A model generated the notes under the pieces. The model ran no database searches. It saw only the letters and a list, made by a program, of their open reading frames with translations, and had not been told where the DNA came from. Below, piece by piece: positions 26,817 through 36,605 of a DNA stretch of 64,000 bases (the stretch's first letter is position 1; each line of letters starts with the position of its first letter). A program made the translations under genes and the position numbers. This DNA is from Halomonas sp. UBA3074 (lineage in GTDB: Bacteria > Pseudomonadota > Gammaproteobacteria > Pseudomonadales > Halomonadaceae): contig NZ_DFBS01000011.1 of assembly GCF_002366715.1 (NCBI RefSeq), positions 62,001 through 126,000 of the forward strand, read 5' to 3'.

Positions 26817-28724
26817 CTAAAGCGGCCATACCAAAAGAATCAGCGGAATCGCGACCGCCAATACCACCAATGAAAGCGGTAACCCCAATTTCCAGTAATC
26901 GCCAAACCGGTAGCCGCCAGGCCCCAGCACCAGCGTATTCGACTGATGTCCGATCGGCGTCAAGAAGGCACAGGACGCACTTACAGCCACCACCATCAGG
27001 AACGGGTCGAGCGAGACATCGAACCCATTGGCTAGGCTTACCGCGATCGGCGCCATCAGCAGAGCTGCCGCCGCGTTATTGACCACGTTCGAGAGCAACA
27101 TGGAGAGCAGAAACAGCCCCACCATCGTAATCACGACCGGCCAATCACTGCCAAAGCGTAGCAGTGCATCGGCAATCAGGTCGGCGCCACCACTGGTTTC
27201 CAACGCCTCCCCAACGGGTATCATGGCGGCCAGCAGCACGATCACAGGGCCATCGATGGCTTGATACCCTTCGCGCAATGGCAATACGCCAATCAGTAAC
27301 GAAATCAGCGCTGCCGTGCTCATGGCTACGGCGGCGGGCAGAAGATCAAACAACATGGCAATGATCGCCAGGGCAAATATCGCCACCGACATCACAAGCT
27401 TACGCGGCTGACCAAGATGCAGTTCACGGCTTGCTAGCGGCAAACAGCCCAGTGAAGCCAAACTCTCTGAAATCTCGTTCTCACTGCCCTGAAGCAACAA
27501 TACATCGCCATTCTTGAAGCGGATATCGCGCAGACGCTGCTTCAAGCGCCCCCCATCGCGGGCAACAGCGACCAGGTGGAGGCCAAACTGATGGTTCAAG
27601 CGTAGTTGGCGTACGCTACGGTTGATCATCATGGAGTCATTACGAATGACGGCTTCAATCAGTTGCAGGCCCTCGGTATCGACGGGCTGATGATCCTGCG
27701 CTGCCGCTTTGTTTTTATCGGCATTCGCTTCACCATCGGCGGTAGGCTCTACGTCTGGTGCCTCCTCTTCGAGTTCGGCAATGGCGCTCAGCCCCACTTT
27801 GTCTTCCAGCAGCTGGAGTTCGTCGGGCCCTGCTTCCAAGAGAAGAATGTCGCCCTCTTCCAGTGCACCGTGAAAGTTATAGCCAGCTCGACGATTATCA
27901 TCGCGAACGACCGCTAGCACGGGAATGGTCTCGTCCAGCTCGTCGCGCAATTGTTGTAACGTTAACCCTTTGGCTTTTGACTCTTCCCCTACCTTCAATT
28001 CCACCAAATAGTTGGCGGTATCGAACATTTCATCAGTAGAAGCTTGGCCGCTGCGCTTGGGCGTCAGGCGCCAGCCGACCAGCACGATAAACGCAAGCCC
28101 CGCCAACGCCACCGCGATGCCAACGGGCGAAAAGCTGAACATGCTGAACGCATCGCCAGTCACATCACGCCGGTAGCTGGAGATAATGATATTCGGCGGT
28201 GTGCCTATTAACGTGGTCAGGCCGCCAAGCAATGACCCGAAGGCCAGCGGCATTAACAGTAAAGAAGGTGACGTGTTGTGTTCACGGGCCAACCGCATCG
28301 CTACCGGCAGTAGCAGCGCTAAGGCGCCCACATTATTCATAATTCCCGACAGCAGAACGACGGTACCCACTAATACCAGCAGTTGCAGCAGTAGGTTTTC
28401 ACCCACTTTGAGTACTTGGTGGGCGATGATATCCACCACTCCGGAGCGTTCGAAACCGCGGCTAAGCACCAGCACCGCAGCAACGGTGATCACCGCTGGA
28501 TGACCGAAACCGGTGAAGGCGTCTTCGGCTGGCACCAGCCCAAGCATGACCGAGCCCAGCAAGGCGGCCAATGCAACCAAGTCGTAGCGAAATCGCCCCC
28601 ATATAAACGCGACGAGGGTCAGTCCAAGCACAATAAACACCAACGTACTCGGTGTTAACACCAACCAACCTAGGCCTAACGTGTCCATGCTAAGGTTTTC
28701 ACCCACTATGTTCTCAACCGACAT
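26817..28724 (-). CDS. SLC13/DASS-type membrane carrier with two TrkA-C domains
   Basis: Inner-membrane transporter of 635 aa. The N-terminal half has about five helices. Two soluble RCK_C/TrkA-C modules (about 205-300 and 350-420) are separated by an acidic linker rich in Glu, Asp and Ala. The C-terminal half has further helices. SLC13 signatures NNVGALALLLPVAMRLA, GTPPNIIIS and NVVNNAAAALLMAPIAVSLA are present, the paired N-rich loops binding Na+ and substrate. Likely substrates are sulfate, dicarboxylates or other anions; undecided. The start at 28724 is chosen over 28778 because AGGAAAAGG precedes it. Confidence 0.88.
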   Translation of the reverse strand: MSVENIVGENLSMDTLGLGWLVLTPSTLVFIVLGLTLVAFIWGRFRYDLVALAALLGSVMLGLVPAEDAFTGFGHPAVITVAAVLVLSRGFERSGVVDIIAHQVLKVGENLLLQLLVLVGTVVLLSGIMNNVGALALLLPVAMRLAREHNTSPSLLLMPLAFGSLLGGLTTLIGTPPNIIISSYRRDVTGDAFSMFSFSPVGIAVALAGLAFIVLVGWRLTPKRSGQASTDEMFDTANYLVELKVGEESKAKGLTLQQLRDELDETIPVLAVVRDDNRRAGYNFHGALEEGDILLLEAGPDELQLLEDKVGLSAIAELEEEAPDVEPTADGEANADKNKAAAQDHQPVDTEGLQLIEAVIRNDSMMINRSVRQLRLNHQFGLHLVAVARDGGRLKQRLRDIRFKNGDVLLLQGSENEISESLASLGCLPLASRELHLGQPRKLVMSVAIFALAIIAMLFDLLPAAVAMSTAALISLLIGVLPLREGYQAIDGPVIVLLAAMIPVGEALETSGGADLIADALLRFGSDWPVVITMVGLFLLSMLLSNVVNNAAAALLMAPIAVSLANGFDVSLDPFLMVVAVSASCAFLTPIGHQSNTLVLGPGGYRFGDYWKLGLPLSLVVLAVAIPLILLVWPL

Positions 28725-29060
28725 CCTTTTCCTACTTCCTTGCCACCGCTTGCTAGCGACAGCACACGATCGATCCACGCACCCTTTTCAGCATGGCTAT
28801 TTCTTACGCACATTAGACGTTTACTATACATACGTATAGACCCTGCATACGCTAAACGCATAAATACATAACTTTAAAAGCAAAAAAGCTCGGCGAAGCC
28901 GAGCTTTGACGATTGCCATGATGGCGTCAGCAGTACTGGCCCAGTGCGTAGGCATTCCACCCAGGCCAGCTTGTAGATATTGTCACAAGCGCTGATAGCC
29001 GAATGCGCCTGCTAAGGACGTACGGGAAGGTAGACGGCGTATGCCGACCTAAAATAGTAA
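28725..29060. other. Intergenic stretch with the qorA terminator
   Basis: About 335 bp between the carrier and qorA. It holds the terminator at 28882-28906 and an AT-rich part (28805-28880, with TACTATACATACGTATAG near 28823) that probably contains the promoter of the carrier. No gene was found. Confidence 0.6.
28882..28906 (-). terminator. Rho-independent terminator of qorA
   Basis: Perfect stem AAGCTCGGC / GCCGAGCTT with loop GAA, followed on the minus strand by T6, about 155 nt past the qorA stop. Confidence 0.85.
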
Positions 29061-30038
29061 TTACGGCAGCAGGATAGTCGAGCCGGTGGTCTTGCGGCTC
29101 TGCACGGCATCCTGGGCTTTACCTGCGTCTGCCAGCGGATAGCGGTTGGCGATATCGATGTTAACCTTTCCGCTCTCCAGCATGGCGAAGAACGCCTGGC
29201 ACATCATTTCCAGACGCTCGCGCGTATCGGCATACCCGTTCAAGCTCGGGCGAGTCACGTAAAGCGCGCCCTTCTGGTTAAGGATGCCGATATTGACACC
29301 GTCCACCGGGCCAGAAGCGTTGCCAAAGCTCACCATCAGGCCACGTGTCTTTAAGCAGTCCAGCGACATTTCCCAGGTATCCTTGCCTACCGAGTCATAC
29401 ACCACATCGCACATTTCGCCGTTAGTCAGCTCCCGCACTCGCTCGACCACGTTCTCTTCGCTGTAATTGATCGTCGCCCAGGCGCCGTTAGCCATGGCCA
29501 GGTCTGCTTTTTCCTGGGAACTGACGGTACCAATCAATTTGACACCCAACGACTTCGCCCACTGGCAGGCAATCGACCCTACCCCACCGGCGGCGGCATG
29601 GAACAATATGGTCTCGCCGCCTTTGAGCTCATAAGTCTGGCACAGCAGGTACTGAACGGTGAGCCCCTTGAGCATACTGGCCGCTGCCGTCTCGAAATCA
29701 ACGGAGTCGGGGAGTTTGACTACTTTTGCCGCTGGCAGCGTGTGCAGCTCGGCATAGGCGCCCAAGGGTCCTTGTGCGTAAGCCACACGGTCACCAACAG
29801 CCAGGTGTGTCACGCCAGCCCCCACGGCATCGACGACGCCCGCGCCTTCGGTGCCAAGGCCCGAAGGCATCGCCGGGGCAGGATAAAGGCCGGTGCGAAA
29901 GTAAATGTCGATGAAATTGAGGCCAACCGCTTTATTGGCGATACGCACTTCGCCCTGGCCGGGTTCAGCGGGCGTCACATCGACCAGCTCAAGCACCTCG
30001 GCTCCGCCAGTCTGGGCAAATTGGATACGCTTAGACAT
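29061..30038 (-). CDS. qorA: NADPH:quinone reductase, zinc-independent MDR family
   Basis: Cytosolic 325-aa oxidoreductase of the QorA type, reducing quinones or enones with NADPH. An N-terminal GroES-like domain (1-125, with GLNFIDIYFRTGLYP and GTEGAGVV) is followed by a Rossmann domain with LFHAAAGGVGSIACQWAKSLG. There are no zinc-binding cysteines of the alcohol-dehydrogenase type. It ends with the usual SRKTTGSTILLP. Monocistronic, divergent from ugpQ. Confidence 0.94.
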   Translation of the reverse strand: MSKRIQFAQTGGAEVLELVDVTPAEPGQGEVRIANKAVGLNFIDIYFRTGLYPAPAMPSGLGTEGAGVVDAVGAGVTHLAVGDRVAYAQGPLGAYAELHTLPAAKVVKLPDSVDFETAAASMLKGLTVQYLLCQTYELKGGETILFHAAAGGVGSIACQWAKSLGVKLIGTVSSQEKADLAMANGAWATINYSEENVVERVRELTNGEMCDVVYDSVGKDTWEMSLDCLKTRGLMVSFGNASGPVDGVNIGILNQKGALYVTRPSLNGYADTRERLEMMCQAFFAMLESGKVNIDIANRYPLADAGKAQDAVQSRKTTGSTILLP

Positions 30039-30254
30039 GGAGATTTCCTTTCATTATTGGGTTTATGAATGATAGACAAGACAACAGGTGTCGTTATACA
30101 AGCGCGTCACCGCGTTTAAATCAAGCGAGCACGCTAGTGACTTAACTGAGTGAGTGGGCGTTGTGGACGCGGCAGCTAGCGTGATGAAACGCCGCTGTCA
30201 TACACCCATGCTAAAATAGCGTCCTTTTTATCGTCCAAAGCGTAGAGATTTGTC

Positions 30255-31010
30255 ATGACACATCCCGCTATTCAAGTTCCCGCTCTGATTGCGCACCGCG
30301 GCTACTCGGCCGCCGCTCCCGAAAACACGCTGGCCGCCGTGCGCGCCGCCCATCAAGCGGGAGCGACCTGGGTAGAGTTGGATGTTCAATTGCTCGTAGA
30401 TGGCACACCGGTCATCTGGCACGATGCCGATGTGTCGCGCTGCTCGAACGGACGAGGCAGCTTGGCATCGATGAGCTGGGCAACGGCGCAAACGCTGGAT
30501 GCGGGTAGTTGGTTTGGCGATCGCTTTGCCGGTGAAAAAATGCCCCGACTGGACGAGATGCTGGCACTGCTTAACGAGCTGGAAATGGGCGTCAACATGG
30601 AGATCAAGGTCAACCGCGGTCGTGACCCCATTGCCCTGGTGGAGCGCGCACTGCCAGAGATGCTGGATACGTTGCCCAGCGAGCGGCTGATTATTTCCTC
30701 CTTCAATAACGACGCCCTTACCCACTGCCGCAAGTTGGCAGATAAAGAGCGCTTAGCGCTGGGGGTGCTGTTCGGCAGCGTCCCCAAACATTGGCGCGCG
30801 CAGTGTGAAGCCATTGAGGCTTTCAGTGTGCACCCCGACTGGCCACGCTTGAAACGCGCTCAAGCAGATGCCATGCAGAGTGATGGTTACCAAATATTGT
30901 GTTATACCGCCAACGACCCCAGTGCCTTCCATAGCCGCTGGGAATGGGGTATCGCCGGTGTGATCACCGACGAACCCGCCGCGTTCAAACGCTTTCTCGA
31001 TAGCCACTGA
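30255..31010 (+). CDS. ugpQ: Glycerophosphodiester phosphodiesterase (cytosolic UgpQ type)
   Basis: Hydrolyses glycerophosphodiesters to glycerol 3-phosphate plus alcohol. The catalytic HRGYSAAAPENT is near the N-terminus, the metal ligands in WVELDVQLLVDGTPVIWHD, and GVNMEIKVN and the C-terminal GVITDEP are typical. 251 aa without a signal peptide, so a cytosolic enzyme. It would feed the glp pathway encoded about 4-15 kb upstream, though it is not in that operon. It is followed by nfo on the same strand (44 nt). Confidence 0.94.
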   Translation: MTHPAIQVPALIAHRGYSAAAPENTLAAVRAAHQAGATWVELDVQLLVDGTPVIWHDADVSRCSNGRGSLASMSWATAQTLDAGSWFGDRFAGEKMPRLDEMLALLNELEMGVNMEIKVNRGRDPIALVERALPEMLDTLPSERLIISSFNNDALTHCRKLADKERLALGVLFGSVPKHWRAQCEAIEAFSVHPDWPRLKRAQADAMQSDGYQILCYTANDPSAFHSRWEWGIAGVITDEPAAFKRFLDSH

Positions 31011-31054
31011 CCCGCGTAGCATGACGCTGAACAAACCGTGACAAGGAGGCCGTT

Positions 31055-31912
31055 GTGAAATACCTGGGAGCCCATGTGAGCGCCGCCGGTGGCGCAGACC
31101 AAGCCGTTCATCGTGCTGTGGAAATCGGTGCCAATGCCTTTGCGCTGTTTACCAAAAACCAGCGCCAATGGCAGGGTAAACCGCTCACCGACGAAGCTAT
31201 CCAAGCGTTTCGCCAGGCCTGCGCCGAACACCGCTTCGCCCCAGAGCAGATCCTGCCTCACGACAGCTATTTAATTAATCTTGGCCATCCGGAACAGGAA
31301 GGGTTGAACAAGTCCAGAGCGGCCTTTTTGGATGAGATGCAGCGCTGCGAGCAGTTTGGGCTGACGCTGCTCAATTTCCACCCGGGCAGCCATTTAAACA
31401 AAATCAGCGAAAGCGACTGTTTAAAGCGTATTGCCGAGTCGGTGAATGAGGCGCTGGCGAATACCCAAGGGGTGACGGCCGTGATTGAGAACACCGCCGG
31501 TCAAGGGACCAACCTGGGGTGGCGCTTCGAGCATTTGGCCGCCATCATCGATCAAGTGGATGATAAAAGCCGGGTGGGTGTATGTATTGATACCTGCCAC
31601 GCGTTTGCCGCGGGCTATGATCTGCGCAGCGCAGACGCCACACAAGCCACCCTGGATGAGCTGGGCAGCGTAGTAGGGTTCAACTACCTGCGCGGAATGC
31701 ACTTGAACGACGCCAAAAGTGCCTTTGCCAGCCGCGTGGATCGCCACCACAGCCTGGGTAAAGGCAATATCGGCCTGCCTGCTTTTACCACTATCATGCA
31801 GGACACCCGAATCAACGCGATTCCGATGATTTTAGAAACCGTCGAACCCGACATTTGGGCTGAAGAAATTAGTTGGCTGCGTGCCCAGGCAGATAAAGCG
31901 CCCATCGAATAA
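31055..31912 (+). CDS. nfo: Deoxyribonuclease IV (endonuclease IV, AP endonuclease)
   Basis: Zinc-dependent base-excision repair enzyme that cuts 5' to abasic sites. TIM-barrel family features: KYLGAHVSAAGG at the N-terminus, LLNFHPGSHL, VIENTAGQGTNLG, GVCIDTCHAFAAGYD, MHLNDAKSAFASRVDRHHSLG and ILETVEP. These hold the His/Glu/Asp ligands of the three zinc ions. 285 aa is full length. An AAGGAGG ribosome site precedes the ATG. Confidence 0.97.
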   Translation: MKYLGAHVSAAGGADQAVHRAVEIGANAFALFTKNQRQWQGKPLTDEAIQAFRQACAEHRFAPEQILPHDSYLINLGHPEQEGLNKSRAAFLDEMQRCEQFGLTLLNFHPGSHLNKISESDCLKRIAESVNEALANTQGVTAVIENTAGQGTNLGWRFEHLAAIIDQVDDKSRVGVCIDTCHAFAAGYDLRSADATQATLDELGSVVGFNYLRGMHLNDAKSAFASRVDRHHSLGKGNIGLPAFTTIMQDTRINAIPMILETVEPDIWAEEISWLRAQADKAPIE

Positions 31913-32005
31913 GCGCTGCCGTCGAGGCGGGGTCTTTGCGCGCAAGGCGATGCTTGCCTACCCTTAAACTCCTTTCCCAAGCCCAGCCGACGTAAGGAGT
32001 TCGCA

Positions 32006-33421
32006 ATGAGCGGTACCGATCTTGGCAGTTTCGATGCCCAGACCTTAGCTCAGTTGTTTAAAAGCCGTGAGGCCTCTCCTCTGGAGGCGACCCGCGCCGC
32101 CCTTGAACGAATCGATCGCTTCAACCCCGCTATCAACGCCTATGTTCATGTGGATGCCGAAGGCGCGGAGTCTGCGGCGAAAGCCTCAGCACGGCGTTGG
32201 GGGCAAGGTAAACCGCTAAGCCCCATCGATGGTATTCCCGTATCACTGAAAGATTTGACCCAGGTAGCGGGCATGCCCTGCCGCGAAGGATCGCTGACCG
32301 CTTCTGAGGCATTATGCGACACCGATGCCCCGCCTGCACGCATGCTACGCGAAGCAGGCGCGGTGATATTGGGTAAGACCAACACCCCTGAATTCGGCTG
32401 GAAAGCGGTGACCGACAACCGCGTTTTTGGCGCCACCACCAACCCTTGGGATACCCGCTTAACCCCCGGCGGTTCATCCGGTGGCGCTGCGGCGGCCGCT
32501 GCACTCAATATGGGTGTGCTTCACCAGGGCGGCGATTCAGGCGGCTCGATACGCATTCCCGCGGCGTTTACGGGGGTGTTTGGGTTCAAGCCCACCTACG
32601 GCTGGACCCCACAGTGGCCACCCGCTAAAGAGCCCAGCCTTTCACACTTGGGGCCGTTGACCCGCACCGTACGCGATGCGGTCAGCATGTTGAACGTGAT
32701 TGGCCGCTACGATTATCGCGACCCCTACGCCACACGCGGGCAGCCTGAGTGCTGGGGAGTCGATTTGGATAAAGGCCTAGCCGGGCTGCGGATTGGCTAC
32801 TCGCCAGACCTGGGTTATGCCAATGTAGACCCGCAGATTGCCGAGCGTGTGCGTGAAGCGGCAACTCGCCTGGAAGCGCTAGGGGCAGAAATAGTCGAGG
32901 TAAATCCCGGTTTTTCATCGCCACTGGATACCTTCCGTAAGCTGTGGTTCACCGCCTCTTTAGAGCAGTGGTCGCAAACGGGGGAAGATCAACGCGCCCT
33001 ATTGGACCCCGGCATGGTGGCAAATGCCCGCGAAGCAGAACCTTGAAAAGCCGTTGAGCTTTTTCGTGCTCTCGCCGATCGCGCAGCGTTGACCCAGCGT
33101 CTTGAACACTTTAACCAGGAGTATCATTTGCTGATGACGCCTTCGGTGGCGGTCAGCCCGTTTGAGATCAATCAGGAAGTGCCTCCGGGAAGCGGCATGC
33201 AGGATTGGGAAGAGTGGGCCCCGTTCAGCTATCCCTTCAATCTCAGCCAGCAGCCTGCCGCCTCGGTGCCCTGCGGGTTTACCAATGAAGGATTGCCGGT
33301 CGGCTTTCAACTCGCGGGCGGGAAATTTGATGACATCCGCGTGCTACGGGCTTGCCACGCTTATATGGAAGCGCACCCTCCGCGGTTTCCCAGCGCCCCA
33401 AATCCTACCCAGCACGCTTAA
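32006..33421 (+). pseudogene. Amidase (amidase-signature family) interrupted by an in-frame TGA
   Basis: Amidase-signature hydrolase with Lys in PVSLKDLTQVAG and the Ser-cisSer-Lys core in TPGGSSGGAAAAAA and GDSGGSIRIPAAF. An in-frame TGA at 33044-33046 (after NAREAEP) stops it at 346 aa. The same frame then continues without a gap (KAVELFRALADRAAL...) through the C-terminal family part TPSVAVSPFE and AASVPCGFTNEGLPVGFQLAG to a stop at 33421, so the full gene would be about 471 aa. Only one base seems changed. It is most likely a fresh pseudogene or a sequencing error; the upstream fragment keeps the catalytic residues but lacks the C-terminal core. Confidence 0.82.
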
Positions 33422-33451
33422 CGGTTTATCGATTTAGTGATGAGCACCCAC

Positions 33452-33479
33452 AAAAAACCCCAGCTAGGCTGGGGTTTTT
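33452..33479. terminator. Bidirectional terminator between the amidase and the lipoprotein gene
   Basis: AAAAAACCCCAGC-TAG-GCTGGGGTTTTT, a near-perfect palindrome with T tracts on both strands, between convergent genes. Confidence 0.93.
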
Positions 33480-33516
33480 CGATGCATACCAAGTGGCCTG
33501 CATAGAGGCGTCGACA

Positions 33517-33951
33517 TTACATCGCCGATAGCTTCTCTTCATCCAACACGCCCGACATGCGCACCATGGCCAGCGCTTCGTCAAGATTGTCCATTTCTTC
33601 GATCATGATCAATTCACTCTCTAAGCTCACCGGCTGGCCAGCCTTATCGGAGAGTATTTTTTCCAGGGAAGCCACATCCATAGCGTCGTCTAAGTGGTGA
33701 ACATCTACGGAGGCGCTGTTACGGCCTGGTAAATAGATGGTGCCATTAGAGAAATCCACGGCGTAGGCAATCACCCCCGGAACGATAAAAAACAATAAAC
33801 CCACCCCATTGGCAATAGCGACAACCGGATCGATATCACCGCTCATCTGGCCTTTCCGCTCAGGGTAAAACAGCGTACCGCAACCACTTAATGACACGAT
33901 CGAAACGCCCACTACGGCGCCTGTCAACCAGCGACGAACTGCTTGGTGCAT
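33517..33951 (-). CDS. Conserved small lipoprotein of unknown function
   Basis: 144-aa putative lipoprotein: a signal peptide with lipobox LSGC near residues 21-24, then CGTLFYPERKGQMSG and a hydrophobic segment IANGVGLLFFIVPGVIAYAVDF, followed by TIYLPGR and an acidic helical C-terminus. The first part recalls a conserved gammaproteobacterial lipoprotein family without assigned function. The ATG at 33951 with GAGGGAT upstream is chosen over a TTG at 33966. Monocistronic. Confidence 0.78.
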   Translation of the reverse strand: MHQAVRRWLTGAVVGVSIVSLSGCGTLFYPERKGQMSGDIDPVVAIANGVGLLFFIVPGVIAYAVDFSNGTIYLPGRNSASVDVHHLDDAMDVASLEKILSDKAGQPVSLESELIMIEEMDNLDEALAMVRMSGVLDEEKLSAM

Positions 33952-34243
33952 GGAGAGATCCCTCAATCAGAAAAGTAACTATAGTCGGCCTAACCTGCTG
34001 TGGCGCAGCGTTTTTTTATGACTATTCAATGCCGACCATCGCGCCCTAAACCAGCGTAGTCTAGCACAGCCTGCCAAAAGCATAGATGATTTAGCGATAA
34101 CCACTATTTTGCCGCTTTAACCGCTAGGCCGTACAATGGCCTCATTCAACGCTAATGGGGCTAATCCCCGAAGGGGAATAAGGCTTCTTCCCGGCACCCG
34201 TTCTTCTCAACACTATTTTAAGCTCTAAGGAATGCTCTAACCC

Positions 34244-35962
34244 ATGCGCGCCAGCCAACTATTGATTGCCACTCTGAAAGAAACCCCGGCCGATGCCGAA
34301 GTCATTAGCCACCAGCTAATGCTCCGCGCCGGGATGATTCGCCGTTTGACCTCAGGGCTTTATACGTGGCTGCCACTTGGCCTGCGCACCCTGCGCAAAG
34401 TCGAAGCCATCGTGCGCGAAGAGATGAACCGCGCCGGTGCTCAAGAAGTCTTGATGCCCGCCGTTCAACCGGCAGAGCTTTGGCAGGAGTCTGGCCGTTG
34501 GGAGCAGTACGGTCCTGAGCTGTTACGTTTAAAAGATCGCCATGACCGCGACTACTGCGTTGGTCCTACCCACGAAGAAGTCATTACCGACTTGGTGCGT
34601 AAAGAGATCGCCAGCTACAAGCAGTTACCGGTCAACTTCTACCAGGTTCAGACCAAATTCCGCGATGAAATTCGCCCGCGCTTTGGCGTCATGCGCTCGC
34701 GCGAATTCATCATGAAGGACGCTTACTCCTTCCACCTCGATGAAGCCTCACTAAAACAGACCTATCAGGATATGTATGACGCCTATTCGCGTATCTTCAC
34801 GCGTCTAGGGCTGAATTTCCGCCCGGTCATTGCTGATAATGGCTCGATCGGCGGCACCGGCTCCCACGAATTCCATGTGCTCGCCGACTCCGGTGAAGAC
34901 GATATCGTCTTCTCCAACTCCTCCGACTACGCGGCCAATATGGAGAAAGCCGAGGCGCTGCCCGCGCCACTGGGCAGCCAGGCTACCCGTGCGGAACCCA
35001 GCGAAGAGCTGCGCCTTGTCGATACCCCCGATGCCAAAACTATCGCTACCTTGGTGGAACAGTTCGATCTACCGATTGAGAAAACCGTCAAAACCTTGAT
35101 GGTTCATGCCGCCGAGGGCGGCCTGATTGCGCTGCTGGTACGTGGCGATCATGAACTAAATGAAGTAAAGGCCGAAAACTTGGCTCAGGTGGCCGCGCCG
35201 CTGACCATGGCCAGCGAAGAGGAAATTCGCGCAGCGGTAGGCGCAGGCCCCGGCTCACTGGGTCCGGTCGGGCTCACGATTCCGGTGATTATCGACCGCA
35301 GCGTGGCACTCATGAGCGACTTTGGCGCGGGCGCGAATGTCGATGACAAGCACTATTTCGGGATTAACTGGGAACGTGACGTTGACTTGCCAGACGTAGC
35401 TGACCTTCGCAACGTGGTGGAAGGCGACCCCTCGCCGGATGGCCAGGGCACGCTTTCGATCAAGCGTGGTATCGAAGTCGGCCACGTTTTCCAGCTGGGT
35501 CAAAAGTACTCCCAGGCCATGAATGCCAACGTATTAGGCGACAACGGTAAAACCAGCCATCCCTGGATGGGCTGTTACGGTATCGGCGTGACGCGTGTGG
35601 TCGCTGCCGCCATCGAGCAAAACCACGACGACGCCGGGATTATCTGGCCCAATGCCATCGCACCGTTTCAAGTAGCGCTGGTGCCCATGAACGCGCACAA
35701 GTCCCAACGTGTTCGCGAGGAGTCCGAGCGCCTGTACCAAGCGCTAAGCGCCGCCGGTATGGATGTGTTGTTGGATGACCGTGATACGCGCCCCGGTGTT
35801 AAATTCGCCGACCTGGAGCTGATGGGCGTGCCGCATCGCTTAGTGATCGGCGACCGCGGCCTGGATAACGGCGAGCTGGAGTACAAAGGCCGCCGGGACA
35901 GCGAGGCAACGATGGTACCTGCCGATCAAATTGTCGACTTTTTGCGTGAGAAAACTCGCTAA
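34244..35962 (+). CDS. proS: Prolyl-tRNA synthetase, bacterial type with editing domain
   Basis: Class II aminoacyl-tRNA synthetase that charges tRNA-Pro. 572 aa matches the E. coli length. Class II motif 1 and its surroundings (TSGLYTWLPLGLRTLRKVEAIVREEMNRAG), motif 2 (FRDEIRPRFGVMRSREFIMKDAYSFH) and motif 3 (GCYGIGVTRVVAAAIEQ) are present. Between motifs 2 and 3 (about 225-400) lies the INS editing domain that removes mischarged alanine. The C-terminal anticodon-binding domain ends in the usual VPADQIVDFLREK. The next gene starts within its last codons. Confidence 0.98.
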   Translation: MRASQLLIATLKETPADAEVISHQLMLRAGMIRRLTSGLYTWLPLGLRTLRKVEAIVREEMNRAGAQEVLMPAVQPAELWQESGRWEQYGPELLRLKDRHDRDYCVGPTHEEVITDLVRKEIASYKQLPVNFYQVQTKFRDEIRPRFGVMRSREFIMKDAYSFHLDEASLKQTYQDMYDAYSRIFTRLGLNFRPVIADNGSIGGTGSHEFHVLADSGEDDIVFSNSSDYAANMEKAEALPAPLGSQATRAEPSEELRLVDTPDAKTIATLVEQFDLPIEKTVKTLMVHAAEGGLIALLVRGDHELNEVKAENLAQVAAPLTMASEEEIRAAVGAGPGSLGPVGLTIPVIIDRSVALMSDFGAGANVDDKHYFGINWERDVDLPDVADLRNVVEGDPSPDGQGTLSIKRGIEVGHVFQLGQKYSQAMNANVLGDNGKTSHPWMGCYGIGVTRVVAAAIEQNHDDAGIIWPNAIAPFQVALVPMNAHKSQRVREESERLYQALSAAGMDVLLDDRDTRPGVKFADLELMGVPHRLVIGDRGLDNGELEYKGRRDSEATMVPADQIVDFLREKTR

Positions 35963-36605
35963 CTATTTGAGCAAACACGCTAACACTGCCGAGTCAGCCA
36001 CCGCGCACATTAGCTTGTTTAGTGCCGCGCGGTGGCTAAGCGTCACATTGGCACTGGGCGTGCTCTTGTTCAGCCAGACCGGGCCCGCAGCAGCGCAGCC
36101 GCTGCCACCGGGCCTGCGCCCTACCCTTGAAATGGCGAACCAGCAGCACCAAACCCCTCAACAACAGTGGGCAGCGCGCCAATGGCGGGCACAAATGGAT
36201 ACGCCACTGGCGCGTTTTATCGGTGATCCAGCGCAGCGGCAGTTACTTCTCACGCGCATCTATCAGGAAGCCAGACTGGCAGGTTTGCCACCCGATTTAG
36301 TCTTGGCGTTGATACAAGTGGAAAGCGCATTCAAGGCTGACGCGGTCTCATCGGCCGGCGCCGTGGGCTTGATGCAAATCATGCCTTTCTGGATTAGCGA
36401 GCTGGGATTACCAATCGATGATTTAACCCATCCGCCGCGTAACCTGCGCTACGGCTGTACCATCTTGGCGCACTATTTAGCGATCGAACGTGGCGACTTC
36501 ACCCGCGCCCTCGCACGCTATAACGGCAGCTTAGGAAAAACCTGGTATCCGGAGCAGGTAATGCATGCCTGGCGCGATACGTGGCGCCAGCCAGGGAGGC
36601 ATTAA
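35946..36605 (+). CDS. Lytic transglycosylase, SLT (MltE/Slt-like) domain
   Basis: Peptidoglycan-cleaving enzyme of about 219 aa. An N-terminal hydrophobic segment (SVTLALGVLLFSQTGPAAAQ) is a signal peptide or anchor. The SLT domain has the catalytic Glu in LALIQVESAFKADAVSSAGAVGLMQIMP and the later LRYGCTILAHYL and ALARYNGS. The start is uncertain: the frame opens inside the end of proS. GTG at 35946 is used here; a TTG at 35967 is possible. The overlap with proS suggests co-transcription. Its stop overlaps that of the convergent kinase-like gene. Confidence 0.88.
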   Translation: MRKLANYLSKHANTAESATAHISLFSAARWLSVTLALGVLLFSQTGPAAAQPLPPGLRPTLEMANQQHQTPQQQWAARQWRAQMDTPLARFIGDPAQRQLLLTRIYQEARLAGLPPDLVLALIQVESAFKADAVSSAGAVGLMQIMPFWISELGLPIDDLTHPPRNLRYGCTILAHYLAIERGDFTRALARYNGSLGKTWYPEQVMHAWRDTWRQPGRH

